Assembly: GCA_029263335.1 (NCBI GenBank)
Contig: JAJCXS010000097.1
Span: forward strand, 1 to 40,562
Length of the DNA: 40,562 nucleotides
Direction of reading: 5' to 3'
From: Acidobacteriota bacterium
Lineage (GTDB): Bacteria > Acidobacteriota > UBA890 > WLXD01
Made by a program: the position numbers and the translations under genes. The notes beneath the pieces were generated by a model. The model made no database searches, had not been told where the DNA came from, and was given only the letters and a program-made list of their open reading frames with translations. Below are positions 1-8,311 of this stretch, in pieces. The stretch's first letter is position 1. Every line of letters starts with the position of its first letter.

Positions 1-447
1 GGCCTCGAGCAGCGCGGCCTGCGTCTTGGGGGGGGTGCGATTGATCTCGTCGGCCAGTACGACGTTGGCGAAGACCGGCCCACGCTGGAACACCAGCTTG
101 CGGCGGCCGGTGTCAGGATCTTCCTGCACGAGATCCGTACCCGTGATGTCGGACGGCATCAGGTCCGGTGTGAACTGGATGCGCGAGAAGTCCAGGTGCA
201 GCACCTCGGCAATGGTCTGGATCAGCAGGGTCTTGGCCAGCCCGGGCACACCGGTGATGATGCTGTTGCCACCAACCATGAGCGACATCAGCACATGTTC
301 AACGACGTCCTCCTGACCGATGATCCGCTTGCGTGTTTGCTCCAGGATGGCAACGCGGGAGGCGCGTAGCCGCTCGGCAAGTTCGATGTCGTCCGCTTCG
401 TGCAGGCCGTCAGGCTCCTGTACCTGGTCGTCGTTGAGTTCAGCCAT
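1..447 (-). CDS. MoxR-family AAA+ ATPase (C-terminus cut off by the window edge)
   Basis: The first 149 residues of a MoxR-type AAA+ ATPase read from 447 down to base 1 without a stop. MoxR ATPases act as chaperones that insert cofactors or mature complexes, usually together with von Willebrand factor A (vWA) proteins. Visible motifs are a Walker A GVPGLAKT at residues 66-73 (the MoxR variant of the P-loop), a Walker B VVLADE at 129-134 followed by the MoxR-typical INRTPPKTQAALLEA, and an upstream RIIGQ segment. The start is supported by AAAGGA five bases upstream of ATG. The gene lies 56 bp downstream of a DUF4159 gene on the same strand and is probably the last gene of that operon seen here. 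In related clusters a DUF58/vWA gene often follows MoxR, but that would lie outside the window. The family assignment is very secure; the substrate is unknown. Confidence 0.95.
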   Translation of the reverse strand, partial: MAELNDDQVQEPDGLHEADDIELAERLRASRVAILEQTRKRIIGQEDVVEHVLMSLMVGGNSIITGVPGLAKTLLIQTIAEVLHLDFSRIQFTPDLMPSDITGTDLVQEDPDTGRRKLVFQRGPVFANVVLADEINRTPPKTQAALLEA

Positions 448-503
448 CGTTGTCCTTTCGTTGTCATCACGCGGGGAATCGCAACCGGGCCGGCTCCGCT
501 GAT

Positions 504-1346
504 TCAGTGGAACATCGAATACATGACGTAGTTGACGCCCAGCTTGAAGGCATCGTTGGAGAGGTCGATCAGCACGTAAGGGTTGTCTGCGAACTCCCAA
601 AACTCGCCGATATCGTTGTCGAAATTGGCAATCATCATCAAACGCTTGGTCGGGTCGTTGTCTTCGAACAGCGCGAAGTAGCGCGGCGGCCCTCCTCCCT
701 GGAAACGGTACTGGCCGCCGCCGAAGGTGAGGTCGTCGATCTCGAAGAAGGCATGGAAGATCGGATGGTCCGCGAAGATCTCGATGAAGCGATTCTCCGG
801 CATCACCTTGGCCATCTCGGCCTCGAAGTTGTACCAATGCCATCCGGTAAAGTCGTCGACGACCACGAACCCGCCCTTGAGCATGTACTCGCGCAGGTTG
901 GTCGCCTCCGTATCGGAGAGTTCGAGGAAGCCCACCTCGCACATGTACGCCCAGGGATAGCGGAACAGCTCCGGATCATCGAGCGTCACGATGTTGCTGC
1001 CCTCCTGCTGGGTTTCCACGCCGGTAACGGCACCGAGGATCTCGGCCAGTCGGCGATCGGCCCGCGGGTAGTCGTGGTTCCACTTCAGATCGAGACCCCA
1101 GGCGTAGCGGCCACCGCTCCAGGTCGTCGGATTGAAGCGCACGCGGGCAAACGTGAAACGCCCGTCGTAGGCCACGTTCTCGTAGTCGACATCAGGCGCC
1201 GGTCCGCTATTGGCCCAGCCCCGCGAACGCCCGCGCTGAGGTTCCGTCCCGCCAGCTCCAGCGAACGCAACCGCCGTCGCGAGCACCACACCAGCGGCCG
1301 TGACCGCCAACGCCGCCCCTGCCATTCGCCAACGTGGTTGGATCAT
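504..1346 (-). CDS. Secreted DUF4159 domain protein (copy 2 of the operon)
   Basis: This 280-residue protein has an N-terminal signal/anchor (hydrophobic about residues 9-30, ending in AFAGAGG). Its DUF4159 domain spans about 55-275, with characteristic segments DYPRADRRL, LDDPELFRYPWAY, LKGGFVVVDDF and ADHPIFHAFFEID, and a terminal NYVMYSMFH. DUF4159 has a class I glutamine-amidotransferase-like fold; no catalytic Cys elbow is evident, and the biochemical role of the family is unknown. The ATG overlaps the TGA of the upstream TPR gene (ATGA), indicating translational coupling, and MoxR follows 56 bp downstream. A second DUF4159 protein (7325-8158) opens the same operon; the two share the DYP(R/K)ADR, DPEL.RYP, GGF..(V/I)DDF and DHPIFH.F blocks but are clearly diverged. 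The family call is confident; the function is not known. Confidence 0.9.
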   Translation of the reverse strand: MIQPRWRMAGAALAVTAAGVVLATAVAFAGAGGTEPQRGRSRGWANSGPAPDVDYENVAYDGRFTFARVRFNPTTWSGGRYAWGLDLKWNHDYPRADRRLAEILGAVTGVETQQEGSNIVTLDDPELFRYPWAYMCEVGFLELSDTEATNLREYMLKGGFVVVDDFTGWHWYNFEAEMAKVMPENRFIEIFADHPIFHAFFEIDDLTFGGGQYRFQGGGPPRYFALFEDNDPTKRLMMIANFDNDIGEFWEFADNPYVLIDLSNDAFKLGVNYVMYSMFH

Positions 1347-4006
1347 GTCTCGCTCCGACGTGCACGCAGTTCAAGCAGCAATTCCTGGGCTGCCTCGTAG
1401 GAGGGGGCGATCTCGAGCGCGAACAGTACTGCGCGGCGCGCTGCCGTCACATCGCCAGCGCCCATCTGCGCGCGAGCAAGCTCATAGTAGGCCGCGGCTC
1501 GATCGACCGGGTCAAGTCCGAGCAGCGCCCGCCGCGCGCGGACAACCGCCGGCCAGTTGCCGGCAACCTCATGCAGTCGGGCCGCCTTGTCGAGTTCATC
1601 AGGAAGGTCGAGATCGATATAGAAAGCCGTTTCGAGCACCGCCGCGGCGCCCTCGGGTGAGCCGACCTCCTCGAGCAGTCCCGCCAGCCACAGCCTCGCC
1701 TGCAGTTGCTTGTCGGTAAGGGTCACGAGCGTGCTCAGCTCGTCAATGGCGGCGGCGAGGTCACCACGTTCAACGTGCGCGCGGGCCAGGTACAGGTACG
1801 GGCTATCCGGGCCGGCGTGACCCGGGAACAATCGCTTGGCGCGCCGCAGATAAGGTTCGGCCTGGTCCAGCTGTCCGGCATCCGCCAGCTCGATGCCCGC
1901 TTGTAGATGGGCAACGAAGTCTTCGGGATCGGCATCGGCGCGTTCTCGCGCCGACCCGACGTCGACCGGTGTTGCCGCGGCCGGCTGCTCGCCTTCAGGC
2001 GCCCGTTCCAGGTGCGCGGCCAGCGCCGCCATGGGACCGGCGAAGCGGGTTCTTACATAGGTGTCGAAACGCTCGTCGAACTCGGACATCTCCCAGGCGA
2101 GCACGGCGGCCACCGCCTCGGCATCCGTCGCGCCCCCTGCGTACTCGCGCAGCAGCTGCGGAATTACGGCGAAGCCGAACTGCTCGTCGAGGAACTCGAA
2201 CACCAAGGAGCCCTGGACATAGGAATGACTAATGTGTTGCGGGTAGCGCGGGCGGAAGAAGCCCTCGTTGATCCGGCTGACGGGCAACATGTCGCCACGC
2301 AGATAGGCCAGCAGGAAGCCCGGATCGACGTGCTCGCCCCATCCCGGCCTGGCGCGATGTTCCTCGTACACCGACAGCCCTTCAGTGAACCAGCGCGGGA
2401 CGCGGCTTTCGCTGACCCCCATGGCGATCACGTGGGCGATCTCATGCCAGAGCGTGGCGCCCCAGTTGAACTCGCTCATGCCCGACACGCCCGGCGCATC
2501 GACGGCGATCACCGGCCCAAAGGCCACGCCAAGGGCGCCGAGACCGGCAAGTCCGACGGTCCGTACGGAAAAATCAGCGTGACGTTCGAACACCTCCACA
2601 CGCACACGGTCGGGCGGTTCATAGCCATACTTCGCGGTCAGCTCCGCCCAGGCCTCCTCGGCTACGGCGCCCAAGTAGGGCCCCAGCAGGTCGGCTCGGT
2701 CGGCGCGCATGAAGAGTTCGAAATTCGCGGTGCGCACGTTCCGGTAGCCGGGGAACGTGTCGAGTAAATCGAGCGTGTTCTTGTACCAGACGTTGAACGG
2801 ATCGCCCGCGAACGCTCGCTCCAGACTCTCCCTTCCGGCTTCGATTTCGCCTACACGGAGCTGGTTGAGCCCGAGAGTTCCCCAGGCCTCCCAAGCGCGG
2901 GGATCGGATTCGACCGCCTGCAACGACAGTTCCACCGCCTCGCCATAGAGACGGTTCTGCGCCGCCTGCTCGGAAACGGTCTCGAGAAAGGCGGCAGATC
3001 GCGGGTTGATGGCCGCCGCGGTTGCACGCGACGCAGCGAACGCGTCCTGGTCGCGCTCCAGATACTGGGCGGCGGCGAGTACCGCCAGCGCCTGCATCGA
3101 TCCGGGATTGACCTCCAACGCCTGCCTGGCATCGTGAGTCGCCTCCTCCCGGTTCCCGGTTGCCAGCAGCATGGTCGCTCGCTGGACCCAGGCGGCAACG
3201 GAGCGCGGGTTCAGCTCGAGTGCCCGCTCGGTGCGAGCGAGAGCATCGGCAGAACCCTCGAACTGCAGCCGTCTTGCCTCGGCAACGTGCGTGCGGGCCC
3301 ACTGATCGTCCAGTCGCAGCGCCTCACCGATCAACCCCGCGGCCTCGGTGGAGTCGTACTTGTCGAGGAACAGCTCGCCCAGGCCCAACCTGGGTTCGGG
3401 ATCGCCAGGCGACATCTCGATCGCTCTGTCGTAGGCACGAACGGCGTCATGAAACAGCTGCGGATCGTCGATCCCCAGGTAAGTGCAGGCGCGCGCTACG
3501 GCCATCATGTCGGCGGCGCTCGTAGCCTCTCCGTCGTTGTAGACATCGATGAACGACTCGAAACGCTCCATTGCCTGACGACGCGCACCACGCTCGAAGT
3601 CGACGATGGCCAGGTTGAGCCTTGCCGTCAGCCGATCCGTCGCCCCGGCGGCCACTGCTGCCTCGAAGCGACGCCGCGCTCCCGCGACATCGCCGGTGGC
3701 GTAGAGCGCCTCACCCAGCTTGTTGAAGATCTCAGGGGCGTCGGCTGGCGCCGCGACAACGTACTCTTCGCCGACCTCCATCGCGCGGTCGTACCGCCCG
3801 AGCCGCATGTACGCCGCCAGCAGGCCGCGCATGTCTTCGCCCGTGGCGATGTCGCGGCGATACAGCGCTTCCCACGTCTGGATCGCCTCTTCGTACCGGC
3901 CCGACCACAGCGCGGTTCTCGCTTCGTCCGACTGCGCTCGCACGATCGCCGACGGCACCATCAGGGCAAGGGTCAGAACGCCGATTACCATGATCCGCCG
4001 CGTCAT
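1343..4006 (-). CDS. Secreted TPR protein with embedded gluzincin (MA-type) metallopeptidase domain
   Basis: This 887-residue protein has a signal peptide (about residues 1-24, ending IVRAQS). Tetratricopeptide repeats fill about residues 28-410: alternating A/G/Y/A helix-pair spacing, e.g. SGRYEEAIQTWEALY and YDRAMEVGEEYV. A metallopeptidase-like domain follows (about 425-670) with HEIAH at 521-525 and a downstream WFTEGLSVYEE glutamate, the HEXXH...E layout of gluzincins. More TPRs run from about 700 to 885. Its ATG overlaps the TGA of the caspase-like gene (ATGA), with GGGAG eight bases upstream, and its own stop overlaps the second DUF4159 start, so it sits in a coupled block. All zinc-ligand positions appear intact, so it may be an active periplasmic or envelope protease presenting or processing the operon's partners. 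The TPRs probably mediate protein-protein contacts; the substrate is unknown. Confidence 0.87.
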   Translation of the reverse strand: MTRRIMVIGVLTLALMVPSAIVRAQSDEARTALWSGRYEEAIQTWEALYRRDIATGEDMRGLLAAYMRLGRYDRAMEVGEEYVVAAPADAPEIFNKLGEALYATGDVAGARRRFEAAVAAGATDRLTARLNLAIVDFERGARRQAMERFESFIDVYNDGEATSAADMMAVARACTYLGIDDPQLFHDAVRAYDRAIEMSPGDPEPRLGLGELFLDKYDSTEAAGLIGEALRLDDQWARTHVAEARRLQFEGSADALARTERALELNPRSVAAWVQRATMLLATGNREEATHDARQALEVNPGSMQALAVLAAAQYLERDQDAFAASRATAAAINPRSAAFLETVSEQAAQNRLYGEAVELSLQAVESDPRAWEAWGTLGLNQLRVGEIEAGRESLERAFAGDPFNVWYKNTLDLLDTFPGYRNVRTANFELFMRADRADLLGPYLGAVAEEAWAELTAKYGYEPPDRVRVEVFERHADFSVRTVGLAGLGALGVAFGPVIAVDAPGVSGMSEFNWGATLWHEIAHVIAMGVSESRVPRWFTEGLSVYEEHRARPGWGEHVDPGFLLAYLRGDMLPVSRINEGFFRPRYPQHISHSYVQGSLVFEFLDEQFGFAVIPQLLREYAGGATDAEAVAAVLAWEMSEFDERFDTYVRTRFAGPMAALAAHLERAPEGEQPAAATPVDVGSARERADADPEDFVAHLQAGIELADAGQLDQAEPYLRRAKRLFPGHAGPDSPYLYLARAHVERGDLAAAIDELSTLVTLTDKQLQARLWLAGLLEEVGSPEGAAAVLETAFYIDLDLPDELDKAARLHEVAGNWPAVVRARRALLGLDPVDRAAAYYELARAQMGAGDVTAARRAVLFALEIAPSYEAAQELLLELRARRSET

Positions 4007-5013
4007 TGCGACGGCTCCCTGGCGCGGATGGCCGCGTCGGTCTCGGCGATGCGCACCAACAGTTCCTCAAGCTGTGCCAGATATTCGTCTTCCTCCAGCG
4101 AGTCCTTGTCGGCGCGCAGCTCATCGAGCGCAACCTGCAGCGTGGCTCGTTGCGCCAGCAACTCCTGTAACACGAGGTCCTGCTCGTCATCAGCGGTTCG
4201 TGTGGCGGTGCCACCCAGCGTCATCCGGCTCGCAAGCTCGCCGTCGCCGGCATCCGCCAGCGGCGCGCGCGACGCCTCGGAGTCGCCGTTGTCATCGAGC
4301 ATTGCGTGTTCGGGCTGCAGTCGGCCAGCGTCCTCGTAGAAGCGCGCCACTTCGCGCGAGGCATACTCGAAAGCTTCGGCCAGCGAGATACGCTCGTCCT
4401 TGTCCAGGTCTGCCGCGTCGTCGGCGAACGCCTCGACGAAGAACTCGCCGAAGCGTGGCTCCTCGCGCTCGCGAAGGTTGGCGGTGGCAGTGATCACCAC
4501 GCGCCCCGGCGCCGCCAACTCGAGAAAGCCCCCCGACGTGCTCGTGGTGTTCACGAAGCCGACACGTCGACCCTCGAGCAGCTGGAGGTAGGAGGCGAAG
4601 TCGGCGGGGCCCAGGTCCGGGCCGAGAATATTGAAACGGCCCGCAGGTTGCTGCGCGCTGCCATGGCCGAGCAGTACGACCAGCACCAGGTCGCCGTCAC
4701 CGCTGCCGGCGGCGATCCGCTCGAATGCCGCGCCAATACCGTCGCTGTCGGCGCGCGCCGTTGCTCCTGCCACCTCGGCCGGCCGCTCGGCGAGGTAGAT
4801 CACCTGCGCCGCGTCGATGCCGTACCGCGACGTCGCCGCCGTCATCAGCGCCTGCGCCCGGCCGTCGAATGTCGCGCGATGCTCGGCGTCGCCCCCGACG
4901 CCACAGATCACCAGCAGCCACGGCGTGCCGTTCGGGACGACCTCGACAGGCTGCGACGCGACGGCGGGCGCCCCCGCCAGCACAGCCGCCAGCACGCCAG
5001 CCACGAGCGTCAT
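4003..5013 (-). CDS. Secreted caspase/legumain (C13)-like protein with Cys nucleophile apparently replaced
   Basis: This 336-residue protein starts at the ATG that overlaps the stop of the vWA gene (ATGA). GGAGG five bases upstream supports this start over the in-frame ATG at 5043. A signal peptide (about residues 1-20) precedes a caspase-like Rossmann domain: LLVICGVGGD near the N-terminus, LLGHGSA with the catalytic-type His at about 117, then VNTTSTSGGF where C13/caspase proteins carry ..CxSGg... Here the cysteine position holds Ser (about residue 158). A D-x-D-rich segment, ADLDKDERISLAEAFEYA, resembles an EF-hand-like loop, and the C-terminal 60 residues form a probable coiled coil rich in Glu/Leu. 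The fold call rests on the HG and SGG motifs and order of elements. It is probably not a cysteine peptidase; it could be a serine variant or a non-catalytic scaffold. Confidence 0.72.
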   Translation of the reverse strand: MTLVAGVLAAVLAGAPAVASQPVEVVPNGTPWLLVICGVGGDAEHRATFDGRAQALMTAATSRYGIDAAQVIYLAERPAEVAGATARADSDGIGAAFERIAAGSGDGDLVLVVLLGHGSAQQPAGRFNILGPDLGPADFASYLQLLEGRRVGFVNTTSTSGGFLELAAPGRVVITATANLREREEPRFGEFFVEAFADDAADLDKDERISLAEAFEYASREVARFYEDAGRLQPEHAMLDDNGDSEASRAPLADAGDGELASRMTLGGTATRTADDEQDLVLQELLAQRATLQVALDELRADKDSLEEDEYLAQLEELLVRIAETDAAIRAREPSQ

Positions 5014-7325
5014 GCCAGCCTCCGCCACTTGCGCAGGGTCCACTCGGTGCCGATCATGCCGATGAAGACGAAGAAGAAGATCGGCATGTCCCAGAGATCA
5101 AGAACCTCGGTGACTGTCGTTCCGCCATCGGTAAAGGCGATGTCGCCAGCAAGTTCGTCCAGGTTGGCGGCGGTGTAGAAGCGTCCACTGGTCTCCTCGG
5201 CGACCCGCGTCAACAGCTCGCGGTTCATTTCCGCCCCGAAGAACTCCTGCGTCAGTTCCGTCGCCTGCCCGGTCGCCACATCCTGGCCCAGGGGGCCCTC
5301 GCGCCCCTCCGCGACCACGCTGACGGTGTAGAAGCCGTCGGCCTCGGCCACAAACGACGCCGCGTAGCGACCATCAACGTCGACGGTCCAGGCGAGGTCG
5401 AGCGCCTCCACCTCTCCGTCCGGTCCGGTAACCAGTGCGCGAACCTGCGCGTCGTTGACCGCCAGATAGGTATCGTCGAAGACATCGGTCAACACGGCCA
5501 CCGTTTCGCCCGGGGCGAAGCGCTCGCGCCCGAGTCGCGCTCGGACCTGGCCGGAAACGTCCGCCACCAGCCAACGGAGCATTTGCTGCCAGAAGGTCTC
5601 GTGCGTCATGTCCTCCAGCGGCACGTCGCCGTGCATCTGCCATTGCCATGTATCGGCTACGGTGAGCGCGATCGACTTGCCGGCACCATAACGCTGGTAG
5701 GCCAAGACGGCCTGAGCCTCCTCGAGCCCTTCGGCGTTGCCATCGAGAAGCGAGGCTGCGCCGGGCTTGATTCGGGTGACGCGGTTCACCGCCAGCAACG
5801 GCGGCATGGTCTCCCAGCGTGCCGCGCTCTCCTCGGCGCTCGCGCCGAACTGCACCACCGGGTGGGAGCGGCCAAACAACGTCGGCACGACATCTACCTC
5901 CGCGTACCAGGGCTCGGCCGCTGGTCGCGGAGCTTCGATCACGACTGGCAATGCCTCAGCCACCGGCGTCCCGGCGTAGCCACCTTCCGCAAAGGCGTGC
6001 CGACCGCCGAGCGCGAGCAGGCCCCCGCCTCGCTGCGACACGAAGTCGGCGATCATCTGCAGCTGGTCGCGCGTGAAGAAGTCTGCCTCGACGCTGCCCA
6101 GCACCAGGGCGCTGTAGCGATACAGCTCCTCGCGCGTCTTGGGGAACCCGCCGAACAGCTCGTGCTCACCGCCAAACTCTTCGACCGGATCGACGATGAG
6201 GCTCTGGAACTTGTTGGGGGCTGAACGCACAAGGGTCGCCAGGGCGATATTGCCGTCCTCGTGCAGGGCCCGCCGGATGAACGCCACTTCGTGACGAGGT
6301 TCGCCCTCGAAGTAGAGAATGCGAGCCTGCTCATCGCGCACGGTCACGAGCGTTTCGAGTGCGTTGTTCTGTCGCACCATCTCGCCTTCGGCAACCTCGA
6401 TGCGAAAGGTCAGAATGCGCGGGCCCGGATCCTCGGCCACGAAGGTGGCGCGCACCACCGTGCTTTCCCCGGCGCGCGGCAGGGTCACTTCGACCGTGCT
6501 CACGATCCGGCCGCCGTCCTCGACCAGCAACTCCACGGTCTCGCCTTCGTAACCGCGCTGTCGGACGACCACGTCGGCGGCCACGGCAGAGTTCTGCATC
6601 ACCTCGTTCGGTGCCTCGACACGCGTAATCTCGATGTCGCGGGCGAACTCCTCGCGGCCAACGCCGACCACGAACACCGGCACTTTGGCGTCGCGCAGGC
6701 CGTTGAGCGTTTCGGTGAGTCCGCTGCTGTCGTTGTCGGCACCGTCACTCAGCAGAACCAGACCCGATAGCGGTACCCCTCCCAGTTCCTGTCGGCCCGC
6801 CTCGAGCGCACGCCCGACGTTGGTGCGCAGCCCCTCGAAACGAAGCTCTTCGAGGCCTTCGAGCCGGCGCGTCGCGTCTGAAAACGAGAACAGGCGCAGG
6901 CGAAACCTCTCTTCGAGCTGCCCGAACAACCCCGAACCGCCAGGGTCCAGCCAGGCGCTTACCTGCTCGGCGCGCGTCTGAGCACCGCCCTCGGCCACGC
7001 GCATGCTGCGGGAGTCGTCGACCAGCACGCCGACGAAGTTCTGCTGCGGCACGGCGGTCGCTACGACCAACGAGGGGCGCAGCAACACGAAGCAGCCGAG
7101 CGCCACGACAGCTGCCCTCAGCACCGCCAGAGCGAGTCGGCTCCTCGGCGTGCTGCGGCCGCCGATCGCGCGGTACTGGCGAACGATCGGCACGGCAAGG
7201 GCCAACAGGAGGCCGGCGGCCACCATCGAACCCGCCGTTGCCGCCAGAACCACCTCGCCTCTGGCAAACACAAAGGGCTTGTACTTGAAGAGGAACTCAA
7301 AGAGCGATTCGAGGACCGGCGGCAT
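5010..7325 (-). CDS. Membrane-anchored vWA / glutamine-amidotransferase-like protein (BatA-like)
   Basis: This 771-residue inner-membrane protein has two transmembrane helices near the N-terminus (about residues 23-45 and 62-85). A vWA domain follows with a full MIDAS metal site: D103-x-S105-x-S107 in VDDSRSM, a later GLRTNVG threonine, and LLSDGADN. Next come a beta-sandwich region and a GATase1-like domain (about 300-500, starting ILYFEGEPRHEVAF), then a second beta-rich region. One helix lies at the very C-terminus (MPIFFFVFIGMIG) before a basic tail. This is the arrangement of vWA proteins encoded with MoxR ATPases and DUF4159. The start at 7325 shares one base with the TGA of the upstream DUF4159 gene (TGATG); an in-frame ATG at 7415 would lie inside that gene. 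Probable partner of the MoxR ATPase, with most of its mass in the periplasm. Confidence 0.88.
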   Translation of the reverse strand: MPPVLESLFEFLFKYKPFVFARGEVVLAATAGSMVAAGLLLALAVPIVRQYRAIGGRSTPRSRLALAVLRAAVVALGCFVLLRPSLVVATAVPQQNFVGVLVDDSRSMRVAEGGAQTRAEQVSAWLDPGGSGLFGQLEERFRLRLFSFSDATRRLEGLEELRFEGLRTNVGRALEAGRQELGGVPLSGLVLLSDGADNDSSGLTETLNGLRDAKVPVFVVGVGREEFARDIEITRVEAPNEVMQNSAVAADVVVRQRGYEGETVELLVEDGGRIVSTVEVTLPRAGESTVVRATFVAEDPGPRILTFRIEVAEGEMVRQNNALETLVTVRDEQARILYFEGEPRHEVAFIRRALHEDGNIALATLVRSAPNKFQSLIVDPVEEFGGEHELFGGFPKTREELYRYSALVLGSVEADFFTRDQLQMIADFVSQRGGGLLALGGRHAFAEGGYAGTPVAEALPVVIEAPRPAAEPWYAEVDVVPTLFGRSHPVVQFGASAEESAARWETMPPLLAVNRVTRIKPGAASLLDGNAEGLEEAQAVLAYQRYGAGKSIALTVADTWQWQMHGDVPLEDMTHETFWQQMLRWLVADVSGQVRARLGRERFAPGETVAVLTDVFDDTYLAVNDAQVRALVTGPDGEVEALDLAWTVDVDGRYAASFVAEADGFYTVSVVAEGREGPLGQDVATGQATELTQEFFGAEMNRELLTRVAEETSGRFYTAANLDELAGDIAFTDGGTTVTEVLDLWDMPIFFFVFIGMIGTEWTLRKWRRLA

Positions 7326-8158
7326 CAGTGGCTCATCGAGTAGAGGACGGCATTCACCGCCAACTGGTAGGCGAAATTGGAGTACTGCAGCGGATAGTAG
7401 GGGTTGTCCACCCATTCCCAGGCGTCGCCGAGATCAGTATTCCAGTTGATCAGTACGAGCAGTCGTCCGTCGTCGTCAAAGATCGCGCGTACGTAAGGTA
7501 CGTAACCATCCTGTTCCCAGGTGGGTCCACCCTGCACGATCCGCACGCTGGGAACCTGTTCGATGTGGTCGATGTCATAGAAGCTGTGGAAGATCGGGTG
7601 ATCGAGCGCCAGGTCGACGATCCGATGTTCGGGCAGCACGCGGGCGATTTCGATCTCGAAGTTGCGCCATTCGTAGCTGCCCCAGAAGTCGTCGATGAAT
7701 AGAAACCCGCCAGCCAGCAAATAACGACGCAGGGCATCGACCTCCTCGGGCCGCATGCTCATGTAACCGACCTCGAGCGCGTAGAGAAACGGATATCGGG
7801 ATAGCTCCGGATCGGTAATCGGGATGGCGTTATCGCCCTGGAAGGCGTCGATGTTCGTGAGCCGCCGCAGGCCGAAAACAAACTGGCGATCGGCCTTGGG
7901 ATAGTCGATCGCCCAGGTGCCTCCGCCTCGATACCCGCCCGTGCTCGTGTACATCGCGCGCGTGAAGTAGAACTCGTGCGGCGTCGAGTCTCGCGCGACG
8001 AGAGAGCCGCCCCGATCGAGCGCGCGGCGCACATCACCCAGTTGGGCCGGCGCGGCCCCAAAGGTAGCCGCGCTCGTAGCGACCGCGTGGGCGCCGCCAG
8101 CGAGGGCGAGCGCAGCGCAGCCAGTCGCGCTAAACCGCGCGAGCCATCCCTTCTTCAC
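7325..8158 (-). CDS. Secreted DUF4159 domain protein (copy 1, first gene of the operon)
   Basis: This protein has 277 residues if translated from the GTG at 8158, preferred because GGAAGG lies four bases upstream and because it gives a clean signal peptide (VKKGWLARFSATGCAALALA, then GGAHA). In-frame ATGs at 8248 and 8209 would add a hydrophilic extension. The DUF4159 domain carries IDYPKADRQF, ITDPELSRYPFLYALEVGY, LAGGFLFIDDFWG, LDHPIFHSFYDIDH and a terminal NAVLYSMSH. Most of the protein aligns by eye with the other DUF4159 protein of the operon. It is the promoter-proximal gene and shares one base with the vWA gene that follows. The family has no assigned biochemical role; location is expected to be periplasmic. 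Confidence 0.87.
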   Translation of the reverse strand: MKKGWLARFSATGCAALALAGGAHAVATSAATFGAAPAQLGDVRRALDRGGSLVARDSTPHEFYFTRAMYTSTGGYRGGGTWAIDYPKADRQFVFGLRRLTNIDAFQGDNAIPITDPELSRYPFLYALEVGYMSMRPEEVDALRRYLLAGGFLFIDDFWGSYEWRNFEIEIARVLPEHRIVDLALDHPIFHSFYDIDHIEQVPSVRIVQGGPTWEQDGYVPYVRAIFDDDGRLLVLINWNTDLGDAWEWVDNPYYPLQYSNFAYQLAVNAVLYSMSH

Positions 8159-8282
8159 GGAGCCTTCCCGGGGAGGGTCGCGATACGCTCGGACGCTGAC
8201 GCAGGTCATGCCCTGCGGTCCGACGAGAATCCCGTCCAGCGCCCCCACGATCGAGTCAATTACATATTCAGACTAACAGTTT

Positions 8283-8311
8283 TTGACCCCCGTCTGCCGG
8301 GTAGTTATTCT
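8283..8311 (+). promoter_or_regulatory. Candidate sigma-70 promoter for the desaturase gene
   Basis: TTGACC at 8283-8288 (5 of 6 to TTGACA) and TATTCT at 8306-8311 (4 of 6 to TATAAT) are separated by exactly 17 bases. It lies in the 246-bp divergent region between the DUF4159 operon and the desaturase, about 94 bases before the desaturase ATG. The region is AT-richer than its surroundings. No comparably good promoter was seen for the opposite strand. Confidence 0.45.

Noticed and set aside
450-1400. Plus-strand open frame of 316 codons
   Set aside because: Shadow of the second DUF4159 gene; the minus-strand reading has signal peptide, family motifs and operon overlaps.
3134-4339. Plus-strand open frame of 401 codons
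   Set aside because: Antisense to the TPR-peptidase and caspase-like genes, low-complexity Arg/Ser-rich C-terminus, no plausible start context.
4725-6224. Plus-strand open frame of 499 codons
   Set aside because: Opposite the vWA and caspase-like genes; Arg/Pro/Ala-rich sequence without domains.
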